Positions 31,485-39,947 of a DNA stretch of 64,000 bases are shown here, one piece after another; the first letter of the stretch is position 1; each line of letters opens with the position of its first letter. A program made the translations under genes and the position numbers. The notes under the pieces are model-generated. The model saw only the letters and a program-made list of their open reading frames with translations, did not search any database and was not told the DNA's origin. The DNA is from Streptomyces sp. Tu 3180 (GTDB lineage Bacteria; Actinomycetota; Actinomycetes; Streptomycetales; Streptomycetaceae), in the NCBI RefSeq assembly GCF_009852415.1, contig NZ_WOXS01000002.1, positions 6,178,001 through 6,242,000 on the forward strand. The letters are read 5' to 3'.

Positions 31485-33253
31485 GGGACGGCCACCGGGT
31501 TGGGCACGGTGACGTACACCGACTGGGTGGCCACCGGGCCGACCAGCTCGTCGAGGCCCCTCAGGCGGGTGAGCAGGTTGGCCTTGCAGCGCAGGGTCGG
31601 CGCGTCGAGCAGGTGGGCGGGCAGGCTCGAGCCGGTCGCGGCGGCGGCGGGGCCGGCGAGGAAACGGCGCAGCAGGGTGAGCAGCTGCTGCTCGTCCGCC
31701 AGGCGCTGGGCGCCGAACGCGCCGGTCAGGCCGAGCACGTGGTTGATGCCGAGGTAGTAGCAGAACCGCTCGTCGGCGACCTGGTCGGGGACGAAGGTGT
31801 CGCTGGCCGCACCGATGCCGGGCAGGCGGGCGGACAGTTCGCCGGCCCTCGACCGGCGGAAGTAGTAGCCCTGGTTGTCGCGGTAGCGGCCGCCGGCGGG
31901 CCACCCGTCGGCGTCCAGCAGGACCAGGGTGTTCTGCTGGTGCGCCTCCAGGGCGATGCCGCCCCGGCCGTCCAGCCAGAGGACGGGCAGCACCACCGCG
32001 TCGAGGTAGCGCCGGAACCACTCGGCGGCCACGGCGGGCAGCGGCTGGGCGGTGCGGGCGGCGAGGCCGCGCAGCACCCCGGCCAGAGCGGAGTCGAGGG
32101 TGTCGCCGAGCGGCTGCTCGGCGACCAGTCCGGCGACGCAGTGCACCCGGGTGTCCGGGCCGAACGGCTGGCGGCGCACCACCGTGTCCAGGCCGTTGGG
32201 ATCGGGCAGGCCGGGTGCGTCCAGGCCGATCCACGCCGGGTCGCGGACGATGTCGAAGCCGGGGTGCGCGGCCCGCCACTCGGCGGCGAGGCCCGCCTCC
32301 AGCAGCCGGTGCACCTCCAGGCCGCGGTGCAGCTCCTTGCGGAGGTTCTCCCGGCGGGAGTTGGTGATGCGCAGGCCGAGTGAGAGCTTGAGCATCCAGG
32401 GGGTGCCGGGGCGGAGCACGGTGCGGACCGAGGAGGTCGGGTGCCACGGTTCGCCGCGCGGGCCGAGGTCGTGCAGTCGGCCCTGCTCCAGCAGTGCCGC
32501 GACGGCCGGGCGCAGGGCGAGTTCGCCGGCCTGCCAGGGGTGCACCGGCAGTGCGGCGGTGCCCGGTGGCAGGGCGGCCGGGTCGCCGAGCAGGCGTGCG
32601 GTGATCTGCTCGGCGGTGAGCGGCTCGGCGGAGTCGGCGGCGAGCAGTTCCCGGTCGACGGCGTACCAGTGCAGGCGGAAGGCGCCGTGGGTCTCCGGGG
32701 AGTAGGCGGCGCTCTGGGCAGGCGCGAGACCGTCGCGGCCCTTGGGCGCGGGGTGCTGCGGGTGGCCGAGAAGCAGGGACTGCTCGGCGCGCAGGAACGG
32801 CAGGTGTTCCGGGTCGGCCGTGGTACGGCGGTACGCCAGGATCCCGGCGGTGCGGGCGACCGAGTCGGCGACCTGGGCCACCAGGGTGGCGAGGTGGCCG
32901 CCCTCGCCGCGTTCGGTGGTCGCGCCGATCAGGGCCGCGACGGTGACCGCGTCCACGGGGGCGGGCGGCCCGCCGGCCTCGGTCGGGCTGCCGAGGGTGA
33001 CCGGCCCGAAGCGGTGCCAGCCGCACGGTGACCAGTACCGCACGGGGGCCACGAGCCGGGCGGCGCCGCCCAGCACCGGCACGTGCAGGACTCCGTCGGG
33101 GCCGGGGGCGGCGCCGGTCTCGCGCACCCAGCAGCGCAGCAGGTTCTCGGCGCCGGCGTGCTCGGCGGCGACGGCGGGGTCCGGATGGAGCAACGGATCG
33201 GTGCCGGGCTGGTGAGACGCGCCGGACGGGGCTCCGGTGAGGGCGGTGCTCAT
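31481..33253 (-). CDS. NRPS-independent siderophore synthetase (IucA/IucC family)
   Basis: A 590-residue synthetase that adenylates a carboxylate and joins it to an amine or hydroxylamine. Diagnostic segments are LLLGHPQHPAPKGRDG (ATP-binding), PVHPWQ, PTSSVRTVL, MLKLSLGLRITNSRREN and the C-terminal EAHQQNTLVLLD with the metal/ATP acidic and Asn residues. Whether it uses citrate (type A), alpha-ketoglutarate (B) or a citrate monoamide/succinyl amine (C) cannot be fixed by eye. It is the first gene of the operon. The order synthetase, acyltransferase, hydroxylase is the same as rhbC-D-E of the rhizobactin 1021 cluster. The ATG at 33253 has AAGGAG 12 bases upstream, a long spacing. Confidence 0.9.
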   Translation of the reverse strand: MSTALTGAPSGASHQPGTDPLLHPDPAVAAEHAGAENLLRCWVRETGAAPGPDGVLHVPVLGGAARLVAPVRYWSPCGWHRFGPVTLGSPTEAGGPPAPVDAVTVAALIGATTERGEGGHLATLVAQVADSVARTAGILAYRRTTADPEHLPFLRAEQSLLLGHPQHPAPKGRDGLAPAQSAAYSPETHGAFRLHWYAVDRELLAADSAEPLTAEQITARLLGDPAALPPGTAALPVHPWQAGELALRPAVAALLEQGRLHDLGPRGEPWHPTSSVRTVLRPGTPWMLKLSLGLRITNSRRENLRKELHRGLEVHRLLEAGLAAEWRAAHPGFDIVRDPAWIGLDAPGLPDPNGLDTVVRRQPFGPDTRVHCVAGLVAEQPLGDTLDSALAGVLRGLAARTAQPLPAVAAEWFRRYLDAVVLPVLWLDGRGGIALEAHQQNTLVLLDADGWPAGGRYRDNQGYYFRRSRAGELSARLPGIGAASDTFVPDQVADERFCYYLGINHVLGLTGAFGAQRLADEQQLLTLLRRFLAGPAAAATGSSLPAHLLDAPTLRCKANLLTRLRGLDELVGPVATQSVYVTVPNPVAVP

Positions 33254-33700
33254 GGCTGCTGGCTGCTCCTTCGGGCGTTGGGGCGGCCCTGACGGGCACA
33301 TGATGGCTATCGGCGTCCGGCCGCGTGACACGCAATCCGTTGCTCCTGACGGCCGGTCACCTCACTCGCAGGGGTGGCCGGGCAGAGCCGGAGCCGGTTC
33401 GGAGCCGGGAGACCGCTGCCGTGGTGTCGACGGCCGGTGAACGTCGGAGTCATCAGTGCCCCGGGCAGTGGGAGCCGGTGGACCGCTTCACCCGGCTGCC
33501 CGGTGCCGGCGGGCACGACGGCCACTGTCCTGTGCACGCTCGACCAGGCGCCCACCGCACCCGGCCGCGCCCCGTGGACCCATGAGGAGCCCGTCGCGTC
33601 CGCGCTCGTCCTCCACCAGCGGTGCCGAAGCCGTTGTGCACCGGCCCCCGTCCCCTCCTGAGCCCCGCGGGCACCCCGGCACCCACGTCGGACGGGGACG
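33254..33700. other. Region between the siderophore operon and the aminotransferase pseudogene
   Basis: About 450 bp with no supportable gene. It must hold the siderophore operon promoter. I looked for a DmdR1/IdeR iron box (TTAGGTTAGGCTAACCTAA-like) on both strands and saw none, which is unusual for such an operon. Confidence 0.45.
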
Positions 33701-34656
33701 AACACGAGCGTCCTCGCCACCCTGGAACCCGAGGTCCGCGGCTACAGCCGGACCTGGCCCACCGTCTTCACCACCGCCCGCGGTGCCGAACCGCGGGACG
33801 CGAAACGGGATGACGCTCGGCGCGCTCGCCGTCACCGCCGACCCGGACAAGCGCGCCGGGGCCGGCGTTCCGCTGCCGCACACCGTCGCCATGCCCTTCG
33901 ACGACCTTGCCGACGACGACGAGCGGGCCGTCACCCGGCTGGTCCAGGCGTGGGGGGACCGCGGCCGCCGACGGGCCGCTCGCCGCCGTGGTGGCGGAGA
34001 CCGTGCAGGGTGAGGGCGGAGTCCACCCGGCCCGCCCGGCCTGGCTGGAGGCGCTCACCTCCGGGGTCCGGGCGCACGGCACCCTGCCGGTGGTCGACGA
34101 CGTTCACACGGGCTGCGGGCGCACCGGTCCGTTCTTCTCCTTCGAGACGTCCGGCGTCGTGCCCGGCCTCGTCCGCCTGTCCAAGCCGACCGGCGGTCAC
34201 GGGAGGCCCGCGGCCCTCACCCCGATGCGCCCCGAGTACGACGTGTGGCGTCCCGGCGAGCACAACGGCACCTTCCGGGGCTGCAACCCGGCGTTCGTCA
34301 CCGCCACCCGGGCACTGGAGGTCTCCTGGTCCGACGGCGCGCTCCGGGCCAGGACCGCCGTGCTGGGCGAACGGGTGCGCCGCTCCCTCAGCGAGACGGC
34401 CCGCCGCCACGGACTCCCCGCCCCGCGCGGCCGGGGTCCGGCCTGGGGGCTGCCCCTCGACCACCCGGGTGCGGCCCGCGAGGTCTGCGACGCCGCCCAC
34501 CGGGCGGGGCTGCTGCTGGAGACCGCGGGCCTCCAGGACGAGGTGGTCAGGCTGCTGCCGCCGCTCACCGTGACGGACGGGCGGATGGAACGGGGTCTCG
34601 TGGTGCTCGACGAGGCCGTCGCGGCCGTGGCCGGTGCCCGGGGCACCGCGGCGTGA
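33701..34656 (+). pseudogene. Diaminobutyrate-2-oxoglutarate aminotransferase remnant (EctB/RhbA type)
   Basis: Pieces of one class III aminotransferase occur in three different frames. Frame one gives TSVLATLEPEVRGYSRTW (from 33704), frame two GMTLGALAVTADPDKRAGAG (from about 33807), and frame three VVAETVQGEGGVHPAR through DDVHTGCGRTGPFFSFE, the PLP-lysine segment RLSKPTGGHG, GEHNGTFRGCNPAFVTA and LLPPLTVTDG to the stop. In order and wording these match EctB and related DABA aminotransferases (about 420 residues). The stretch between pieces one and two, about 100 residues with the PLP-phosphate site, is deleted. At least two frame changes remain, so the gene is dead. Confidence 0.8.
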
Positions 34657-35035
34657 GCGGGACCTCGTCCGCCGGAGGGCTCACCCGCGTCGTAGCCGCG
34701 CGTCCGCGGGGGACGACGACGCCCCGTGAGCCGGAACCCGACGACGTCCACCGCGTCGCCCCTCGTCGTCCGGAGCGGCGATCCGGGGAGGGCCCGTCGG
34801 GCGAGTCCCCTCCCCGGCCGGCTGCGAAGCCGCCGGGAGCGACGGTGACGATCACCGCGTCCGCCCGGAACAGTGGTTCGCCGGCGCCGGATCCGCCGCG
34901 GCGAGCACGCCGGACGCGAGGGTCGCCGCCACCACGGCGGCGACCCGGGACCGTCAGCGATGTCTTCCTGGAGGGGCGGGGGAAGCCGCCCCGTGAGCCG
35001 TCACCGGTGCGCCCTCTCGCTCGGGGCGGGCCCCG
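34657..35035. other. Intergenic stretch with two hairpins after the xylanase gene
   Basis: No intact gene. GGTCGCCGCC-N5-GGCGGCGACC (34921-34945) and GGGGCGG-N6-CCGCCCC (34973-34992) form hairpins 40-115 bases after the xylanase stop on its strand, so they can serve as terminators. Between about 34825 and 34920 on the minus strand a signal-peptide-like string, VVAATLASGVLAAADPAPA, can be read without a proper start or continuation. It may be a relic. Confidence 0.5.
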
Positions 35036-36466
35036 TCAGGTGCGGGTCCAGCGTTGGTTGCTGCTGTTCGAGCAGGAGTAGAGCTGGATCAGGGTGCCGT
35101 TGGCGGTGCCGCCCCCGACGGCGTCGAGGCAGAGGCCGGACTGGACGCCGACGATGGATCCGTCGGAGTTGAGGCGCCACTTCTGGTTGTCGCCGCCCCA
35201 GCAGCTGTAGATCTGGACCTTGGTGCCATTGCCGGTGCCGGCGGCGTCCAGGCACTTGTTGCCGTAGACCCTGAGCTCGCCGGCGTCGGTGTGCGTCCAC
35301 TGCTGGTTGGTGCCGCTGTGGCAGTCCCACAGCTGGAGCTGGGTGCCGTCGGTGGTGCTGCTGCTGGGCACGTCCAGGCAGCGGCCCGAGCCGACGCCCT
35401 TGATCTGTCCGCCGTCCGCGGGCGGTGTGGTGGAGCCGCCGTTGAGTGCGTTGAGGACGGCGGTGTACGCGGGCTTCTTGCTGCCGTCGTTGTTGAACAG
35501 CAGCGGCGTGTCCCCCGACCGCCAGGAGTCGCTGTCGCGCACACCCCAGACGGTGATGCCGAGGCAGCGCGGGACGGCCAGGCAGTCGTTGACCACGTTG
35601 GCGTAGGTCGAGGCCGGGGCGCCCTGGATGTCGAGTTCGGTGACGGCCACGTCGACGCCGAGGGCGGCGAAGTTCTGCAGGGTGGTGCGGAAGTTGCTGT
35701 TGTAGGGGCTTCCGCTGTTGAAGTGCGCCTGGAAGCCGACGCAGTCGATCGGCACGCCGCGCGACTTGAAGTCGCGCACCATGTTGTACATGGCCTGGGT
35801 CTTGGCCCAGGTCCAGTTCTCGACGTTGTAGTCGTTGTAGCAGAGCTTGGCCGCCGGGTCGGCCGCGCGCGCGGTGCGGAAGGCGACCTCGATCCAGTCG
35901 TTGCCGGTGCGCTGCAGGTTGGAGTCGCGCCGGGCTCCCGAACTGCCGTCGGCGAAGGCCTCGTTCACGACGTCCCACTGGGCGATCTTGCCCTTGTAGT
36001 GGGCCATCACGCCGTTGATGTGGTCGATCATCGCCTGGCGCAGTGCGCTGCCGCTGAGGTTCTGCATCCAGGCGGGCTGCTGGGAGTGCCAGGCCAGGGT
36101 GTGGCCGCGCACCTGCTTGCCGTTCTGCACCGCCCAGTTGTAGACGCGGTCGGCGGCGGTGAAGTTGAACTGGCCCCGCTGCGGTTCGGTGGCGTCGATC
36201 TTCATCTCGTTCTCGGCCGTCACCGAGTTGAACTCACGGTTCGCGATCGAGGTGTAGGTCGAGTCGCCCAGCTTGCCCGAGGCGATGGCGGTGCCGAAGT
36301 AGCGGCCGCTCTGCGCCGCCGCGGCGCCGAGCGTGCTCTCGGCGGCGTGTGCGGTCGGCGGCGCGACCAGTGCGGTGACCACGCCGAGGACGCCGACGAC
36401 CAGCGTCAACAGCAGGCCGCGGATCTTCCGACGGACAACGGGTCTGGGGAGGGCGTACGAGCCCAT
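35036..36466 (-). CDS. xlnA: Endo-1,4-beta-xylanase A (GH10 with CBM13)
   Basis: A 476-residue secreted xylanase. The signal peptide is residues 1-41, with Arg-rich start (VVRRKIRG) and cleavage after AHA. The GH10 barrel covers about 42-345, with acid/base Glu169 in WDVVNEAF and nucleophile Glu277 in VTELDIQG. These correspond to Glu128 and Glu236 of mature Streptomyces lividans XlnA after removing 41 residues. A Gly/Thr/Pro linker leads to a ricin-B-type CBM13 (about 354-476) with three repeats ending QQWTH, QKWRL and QRWTR. The ATG at 36466 has TTGGAGG upstream. It is divergent from the arabinofuranosidase gene, its natural partner in xylan breakdown. Confidence 0.95.
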   Translation of the reverse strand: MGSYALPRPVVRRKIRGLLLTLVVGVLGVVTALVAPPTAHAAESTLGAAAAQSGRYFGTAIASGKLGDSTYTSIANREFNSVTAENEMKIDATEPQRGQFNFTAADRVYNWAVQNGKQVRGHTLAWHSQQPAWMQNLSGSALRQAMIDHINGVMAHYKGKIAQWDVVNEAFADGSSGARRDSNLQRTGNDWIEVAFRTARAADPAAKLCYNDYNVENWTWAKTQAMYNMVRDFKSRGVPIDCVGFQAHFNSGSPYNSNFRTTLQNFAALGVDVAVTELDIQGAPASTYANVVNDCLAVPRCLGITVWGVRDSDSWRSGDTPLLFNNDGSKKPAYTAVLNALNGGSTTPPADGGQIKGVGSGRCLDVPSSSTTDGTQLQLWDCHSGTNQQWTHTDAGELRVYGNKCLDAAGTGNGTKVQIYSCWGGDNQKWRLNSDGSIVGVQSGLCLDAVGGGTANGTLIQLYSCSNSSNQRWTRT

Positions 36467-36920
36467 GACTGTGGCCTCCAAGGTAGGAATCACGGAAGGA
36501 CTGGAGTGCGGGATCGCGTCGTCCGTTCCCCTGCGGCAGACGGACGGACGGGACGGGCCCGGGCGGCACGGAATCACCGGACACCGTGGCCAGGGGGCAT
36601 GACGATCTTCGACACGGACACGGGGGGTACTCCATCGCGGCTCAACCGGGGGACCGCCATGCGGCGTCGCACGGCTCTCCACCTGCGTGAGGAGCCGGGA
36701 TGCGCTGGTGCGAACCTCACCGGAACGAAACGGGCGGTGCGGGTGCTCTGGTGCGCGGATCTGCAGTGCGGTGGTGCGGGGACCTGCCGTGCGGCACGGA
36801 TGACTCAAGGCCGATGTGGTTCGGCATATCGATCTGCGGCCGGTTTCCCAGACAGGAATGATCGAGGCGTTGATGACGCATCGTCAATACTCTCCGCAGG
36901 AAAAGTTTCTGTTCCTGATT

Positions 36921-36931
36921 CGAAACTTTCG
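36921..36931. promoter_or_regulatory. Xylanase-type operator CGAAACTTTCG
   Basis: A perfect 11-bp palindrome identical to the box described upstream of Streptomyces xylanase genes. It lies in the 929-bp divergent region between the xylanase and arabinofuranosidase genes. Related half sites are CGAAAC at 36726 and AAAGTTTC near 36902. Confidence 0.65.
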
Positions 36932-37154
36932 AGATGTCGATGGGTCGGCCGGTGAACCCCCGGGCATCGTCGTCGGCGGCGCCGGCAGCGCCCGCGAGCT
37001 CGCTCGACCCCGGTGTCGAGCAGGGGTGATTCAGTCATCTGACGGTGCGGTGTGTGTCATTCCGGGCGCAGGCCCTACGGAATGTTTCGAGTTCGGCGGC
37101 GACGCGTGCGAGGGGTATTGACCTCGCTCGCCGGTTCCTTATCATTCGGACTGC

Positions 37155-37186
37155 TCGATAATTCGATCAGTATTCGATATATCGAA
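37155..37186. promoter_or_regulatory. Repeated ATTCGAT units and palindrome TTCGATATATCGAA
   Basis: A 14-bp perfect palindrome (37173-37186) preceded by a second ATTCGAT exactly 11 bp earlier and a TCGATA before that. The segment is markedly AT-rich for this genome. It is 210 bp upstream of the arabinofuranosidase gene. The 11-bp spacing puts the units on one face of the helix, suggesting cooperative binding of an unidentified regulator. Confidence 0.5.
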
Positions 37187-37395
37187 CACGCTGAAGTCGC
37201 TCCATCGCACAGCAGGGCATCTCCCGGTCCCCCGGACGCCGAGCCGCAAGGAGCCTGTCGCATGCGCATGTCATGTACTCATCATTCACCCTCCCGCCGT
37301 CGCGCGCCGCCGGCCGCCCACCGCACCGCACCGACAGTCCGGACGGCCTCCGACGAGGCCGGCCGGAACCCCCTACTCGAGGTTGGGAAGTCCCC

Positions 37396-38820
37396 ATGCG
37401 CAGAAGAATGTTCCGCCGCAGGCACCCGTCCGCGGTGCTCGCCGCCGCGGTCGCGACCCTGGCCGCGCTGGCGGCGATGCTCGTCGCCACCCCGGCCCAG
37501 GCGGCCGCCAGCGGCGCCTTGCGCGGTGTCGGTTCGAACCGGTGTCTCGACGTGACGGGCGCCGGCCAGACCGACGGCACGTACCTGCAGATCTACGACT
37601 GCTGGAGCGGGACCAACCAGCAGTGGACGTGGACGGACGGCAACCAGCTGACCGTGTACGGCAACAAGTGCCTGGACGTTCCGGGCCACGCCACCACGGC
37701 CGGCACCCGGGTGCAGATCTGGAGTTGTTCCGGCGGTGCGAACCAGCAGTGGCGGGTGAACTCCGACGGCACGGTCGTCGGCGTGGAGTCCGGGCTGTGC
37801 CTGGAGGCCGCGGGCGCCGGCACGGCCAACGGCACGGCGGTGCAGATCGGGACGTGCAACGGCGGCAGCCACCAGAAGTGGACCGGCCTGTCCGGGACGC
37901 CGCCGACGGACGGCACGTGCTCCCTTCCGTCGACGTACCGGTGGACGTCGACGGGTGTGCTGGCGCAGCCGGCGAACGGGTGGGCCGCGGTGAAGGACTT
38001 CACCACCGTGACGCACAACGGCAAGCACCTGGTCTACGCGTCCAACGTGTCGGGGTCGTCGTACGGCTCGATGATGTTCAGCCCCTTCACCAACTGGTCG
38101 GACATGGCGTCGGCCGGCCAGATCGGGATGAACCAGGCCGCGGTGGCGCCCACGCTGTTCTACTTCGCGCCCAAGAACATCTGGGTGCTGGCGTACCAGT
38201 GGGGTGCGTGGCCCTTCATCTACCGCACGTCGAGCGACCCCACCAACCCCAACGGCTGGTCCTCCCCGCAGCCGCTGTTCACCGGGAGCATCTCCGGCTC
38301 CGACACCGGCCCGATCGACCAGACCCTGATCGCCGACGGCCAGAACATGTACCTGTTCTTCGCCGGTGACAACGGCAAGATCTACCGGGCGAGCATGCCG
38401 ATCGGGAACTTCCCGGGCAACTTCGGGTCGTCGTACACGACGATCATGAGCGACACCAAGGCGAACCTGTTCGAGGGCGTACAGGTCTACAAGGTCCAGG
38501 GCCAGAACCAGTACCTCATGATCGTCGAGGCGATGGGCGCGAACGGGCGCTACTTCCGCTCCTTCACGGCCTCCAGCCTCGGCGGCTCGTGGACCCCGCA
38601 GGCCGCGAGCGAGAGCAACCCCTTCGCGGGCAAGGCCAACAGCGGTGCCACCTGGACCAACGACATCAGCCACGGTGACCTGGTCCGCAACAACCCCGAC
38701 CAGACCATGACCATCGACCCCTGCAACCTGCAGTTCCTCTACCAGGGCAAGGCCCCCGACGCGGGCGGCGAGTACAACCGGCTGCCGTGGCGGCCCGGTG
38801 TCCTCACCCTGCGGCGCTGA
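37396..38820 (+). CDS. abfB: Alpha-L-arabinofuranosidase (CBM13-GH62)
   Basis: A 474-residue secreted enzyme that removes arabinose side chains from arabinoxylan. The signal peptide is about residues 1-36 (MRRRMFRRRH, hydrophobic core, TPAQA). An N-terminal CBM13 (about 40-165) has repeats NQQWTW, NQQWRV and HQKWTG and binds xylan. The GH62 five-blade propeller (about 178-474) shows AVKDFTTVTHNGKHLVYAS with the catalytic aspartate, GPIDQTLIADG and NLFEGVQVYKV with the acid glutamate. Length and domain order match AbfB of S. lividans/coelicolor. The ATG at 37396 follows GAGGTTGGGAAG. A 17-bp hairpin follows the stop. Confidence 0.94.
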   Translation: MRRRMFRRRHPSAVLAAAVATLAALAAMLVATPAQAAASGALRGVGSNRCLDVTGAGQTDGTYLQIYDCWSGTNQQWTWTDGNQLTVYGNKCLDVPGHATTAGTRVQIWSCSGGANQQWRVNSDGTVVGVESGLCLEAAGAGTANGTAVQIGTCNGGSHQKWTGLSGTPPTDGTCSLPSTYRWTSTGVLAQPANGWAAVKDFTTVTHNGKHLVYASNVSGSSYGSMMFSPFTNWSDMASAGQIGMNQAAVAPTLFYFAPKNIWVLAYQWGAWPFIYRTSSDPTNPNGWSSPQPLFTGSISGSDTGPIDQTLIADGQNMYLFFAGDNGKIYRASMPIGNFPGNFGSSYTTIMSDTKANLFEGVQVYKVQGQNQYLMIVEAMGANGRYFRSFTASSLGGSWTPQAASESNPFAGKANSGATWTNDISHGDLVRNNPDQTMTIDPCNLQFLYQGKAPDAGGEYNRLPWRPGVLTLRR

Positions 38821-39104
38821 CCCTCCCGGTTCACGGTGAGCGTTCCGCGCGTTCGAGGAAGGCGGACGACGCCCGCCCCGTGCCGGACGGATCCGGCACG
38901 GGGCGGGCGTGGAGGCCGGTCCCGGGCGGCGTAGGCGACGAAGCCGCTCCACGCGGTGGGGGAGAGGGCGGGGCCGGGACTCCGCCGGTCCTCGGAGTCC
39001 CGGACGTGGATCGCCTGCGTGCCCTGCGCCACCTCGACGCAGGCGTCGCCGCCGGAACCGCTGGAGCTGCTCTTGAACCGAGCCCGTTCGTCGGTGCTGC
39101 TCAG
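38739..39104 (-). pseudogene. DUF397 protein, apparently degraded at both ends
   Basis: The segment FKSSSSGSGGDACVEVAQ, then IHVRDSEDRRSPGPALS and PTAWSGFVAYA, is a clear DUF397 domain, normally a 60-75-residue partner of XRE/DUF5753 regulators. The codon overlapping the upstream stop is CTG (39104), where an ATG or GTG is expected. The frame then runs about 50 residues past the domain, through a terminator hairpin, into the 3' end of abfB. Loss of the normal start and stop suggests decay, although initiation at CTG cannot be excluded. Confidence 0.65.
38871..38908. terminator. Hairpin after abfB
   Basis: Perfect 17-bp arms GCCCGCCCCGTGCCGGA and TCCGGCACGGGGCGGGC with a 4-base loop, 50 bases after the abfB stop. 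It also lies inside the read-through frame of the DUF397 remnant on the other strand. Confidence 0.88.
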
Positions 39105-39906
39105 GGCGCTCCGCGCAGTCGCTTCCGCGGGCCCCTGGAGTCGTCGGAGGCCAGAGCCTGTGAACGCAGCCCGGCATACCGCTGGAGCAGGATGCCGACC
39201 TCCTTCGGGGCCGGGATCGGCATCCCGCCGCGCTGTCCCTCCGCGTGGCCGGACCACTTGTTGTCCGGCGGTTCCGGGAGCACCGACGGGCCGTCGAACC
39301 CGGCACGGTCCGGCCGGTGGCGCGGCATGATCTGCAACTCGACGCTGAACTGCGACGACCGTTCCAGGAGGCTGTCGAGCAACTCCCGCGTCACGTCCGG
39401 GCCTCCGGTGCCGCGCTCGAGCAGTGCCTGCTCGACGATGAGGCCGAAGGTGACCGGTGGCCTGCGGCCGAACAGCCGATGACGCTCCAGCCGGGCCGTG
39501 ACCTGCTCGGTCACCTGCTCCTCGTCCTTCCCGGGCGGGACGCTCCCCGTCGCCGCCCGCGCGCAGCGTTCCGTCCGGAGCAGGCCGGGAACCACCCGGC
39601 ACTGGTAGGTCCACAGGGTCACCGCCTGTGCCTCCGGGCGGGCCCACGGCCGGAACCGACTCGCCGGCCCCGCCCGCCGGGACGGGCGCGGCGCGGACCT
39701 CCGCGGCGCGCCCGTGCCGCCGGTCGCCTCCTCCGCGCGCTCCACGAAGTCCCGGCCGGGCATCCGGCGGCCCTGTTCCACCGAGGCCACCGTGTGCTTC
39801 GGGAAGCGGACCAGGTCTCGGCCGGGAGGTCCCGGACCGCCTCCCCGTCGGCAGGACGGTCGTCGCCGCACCGGACCCGCCCGGCCGGCGCGGGGGAGTT
39901 GTCCAC
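39101..39906 (-). pseudogene. XRE-family regulator with DUF5753 domain, frameshifted in the HTH
   Basis: The C-terminal DUF5753 domain is intact (YQCRVVPGLLRTERCARA, GLIVEQALLERG, SGHAEGQRGG...). Ahead of it the HTH recognition segment FPKHTVASVEQGRRMPGRDF is present. The expected N-terminal start is in another frame: GTG at 39906, VDNSPAPAGRV ... GEAVRDLPAE, breaking at about 39820. Residues equivalent to the first HTH helices are missing. Such genes pair with DUF397 proteins and influence sporulation or antibiotics (for example BldB-linked pairs). Both members of this pair look broken. Confidence 0.65.
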
Positions 39907-39947
39907 AGGGCGGGGCGTCCGCCGGGCGCGGCGGCGATGATGGACCC

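Noticed and set aside
29569..33253. A desferrioxamine (desABCD) cluster
   Set aside because: No lysine decarboxylase is present, and the order synthetase-acyltransferase-hydroxylase is the reverse of desB-C-D.
33325..33661. Short + strand frames between the siderophore operon and the aminotransferase remnant
   Set aside because: No ribosome-binding sites, no recognisable domain, and Arg/Pro-rich shadow composition.
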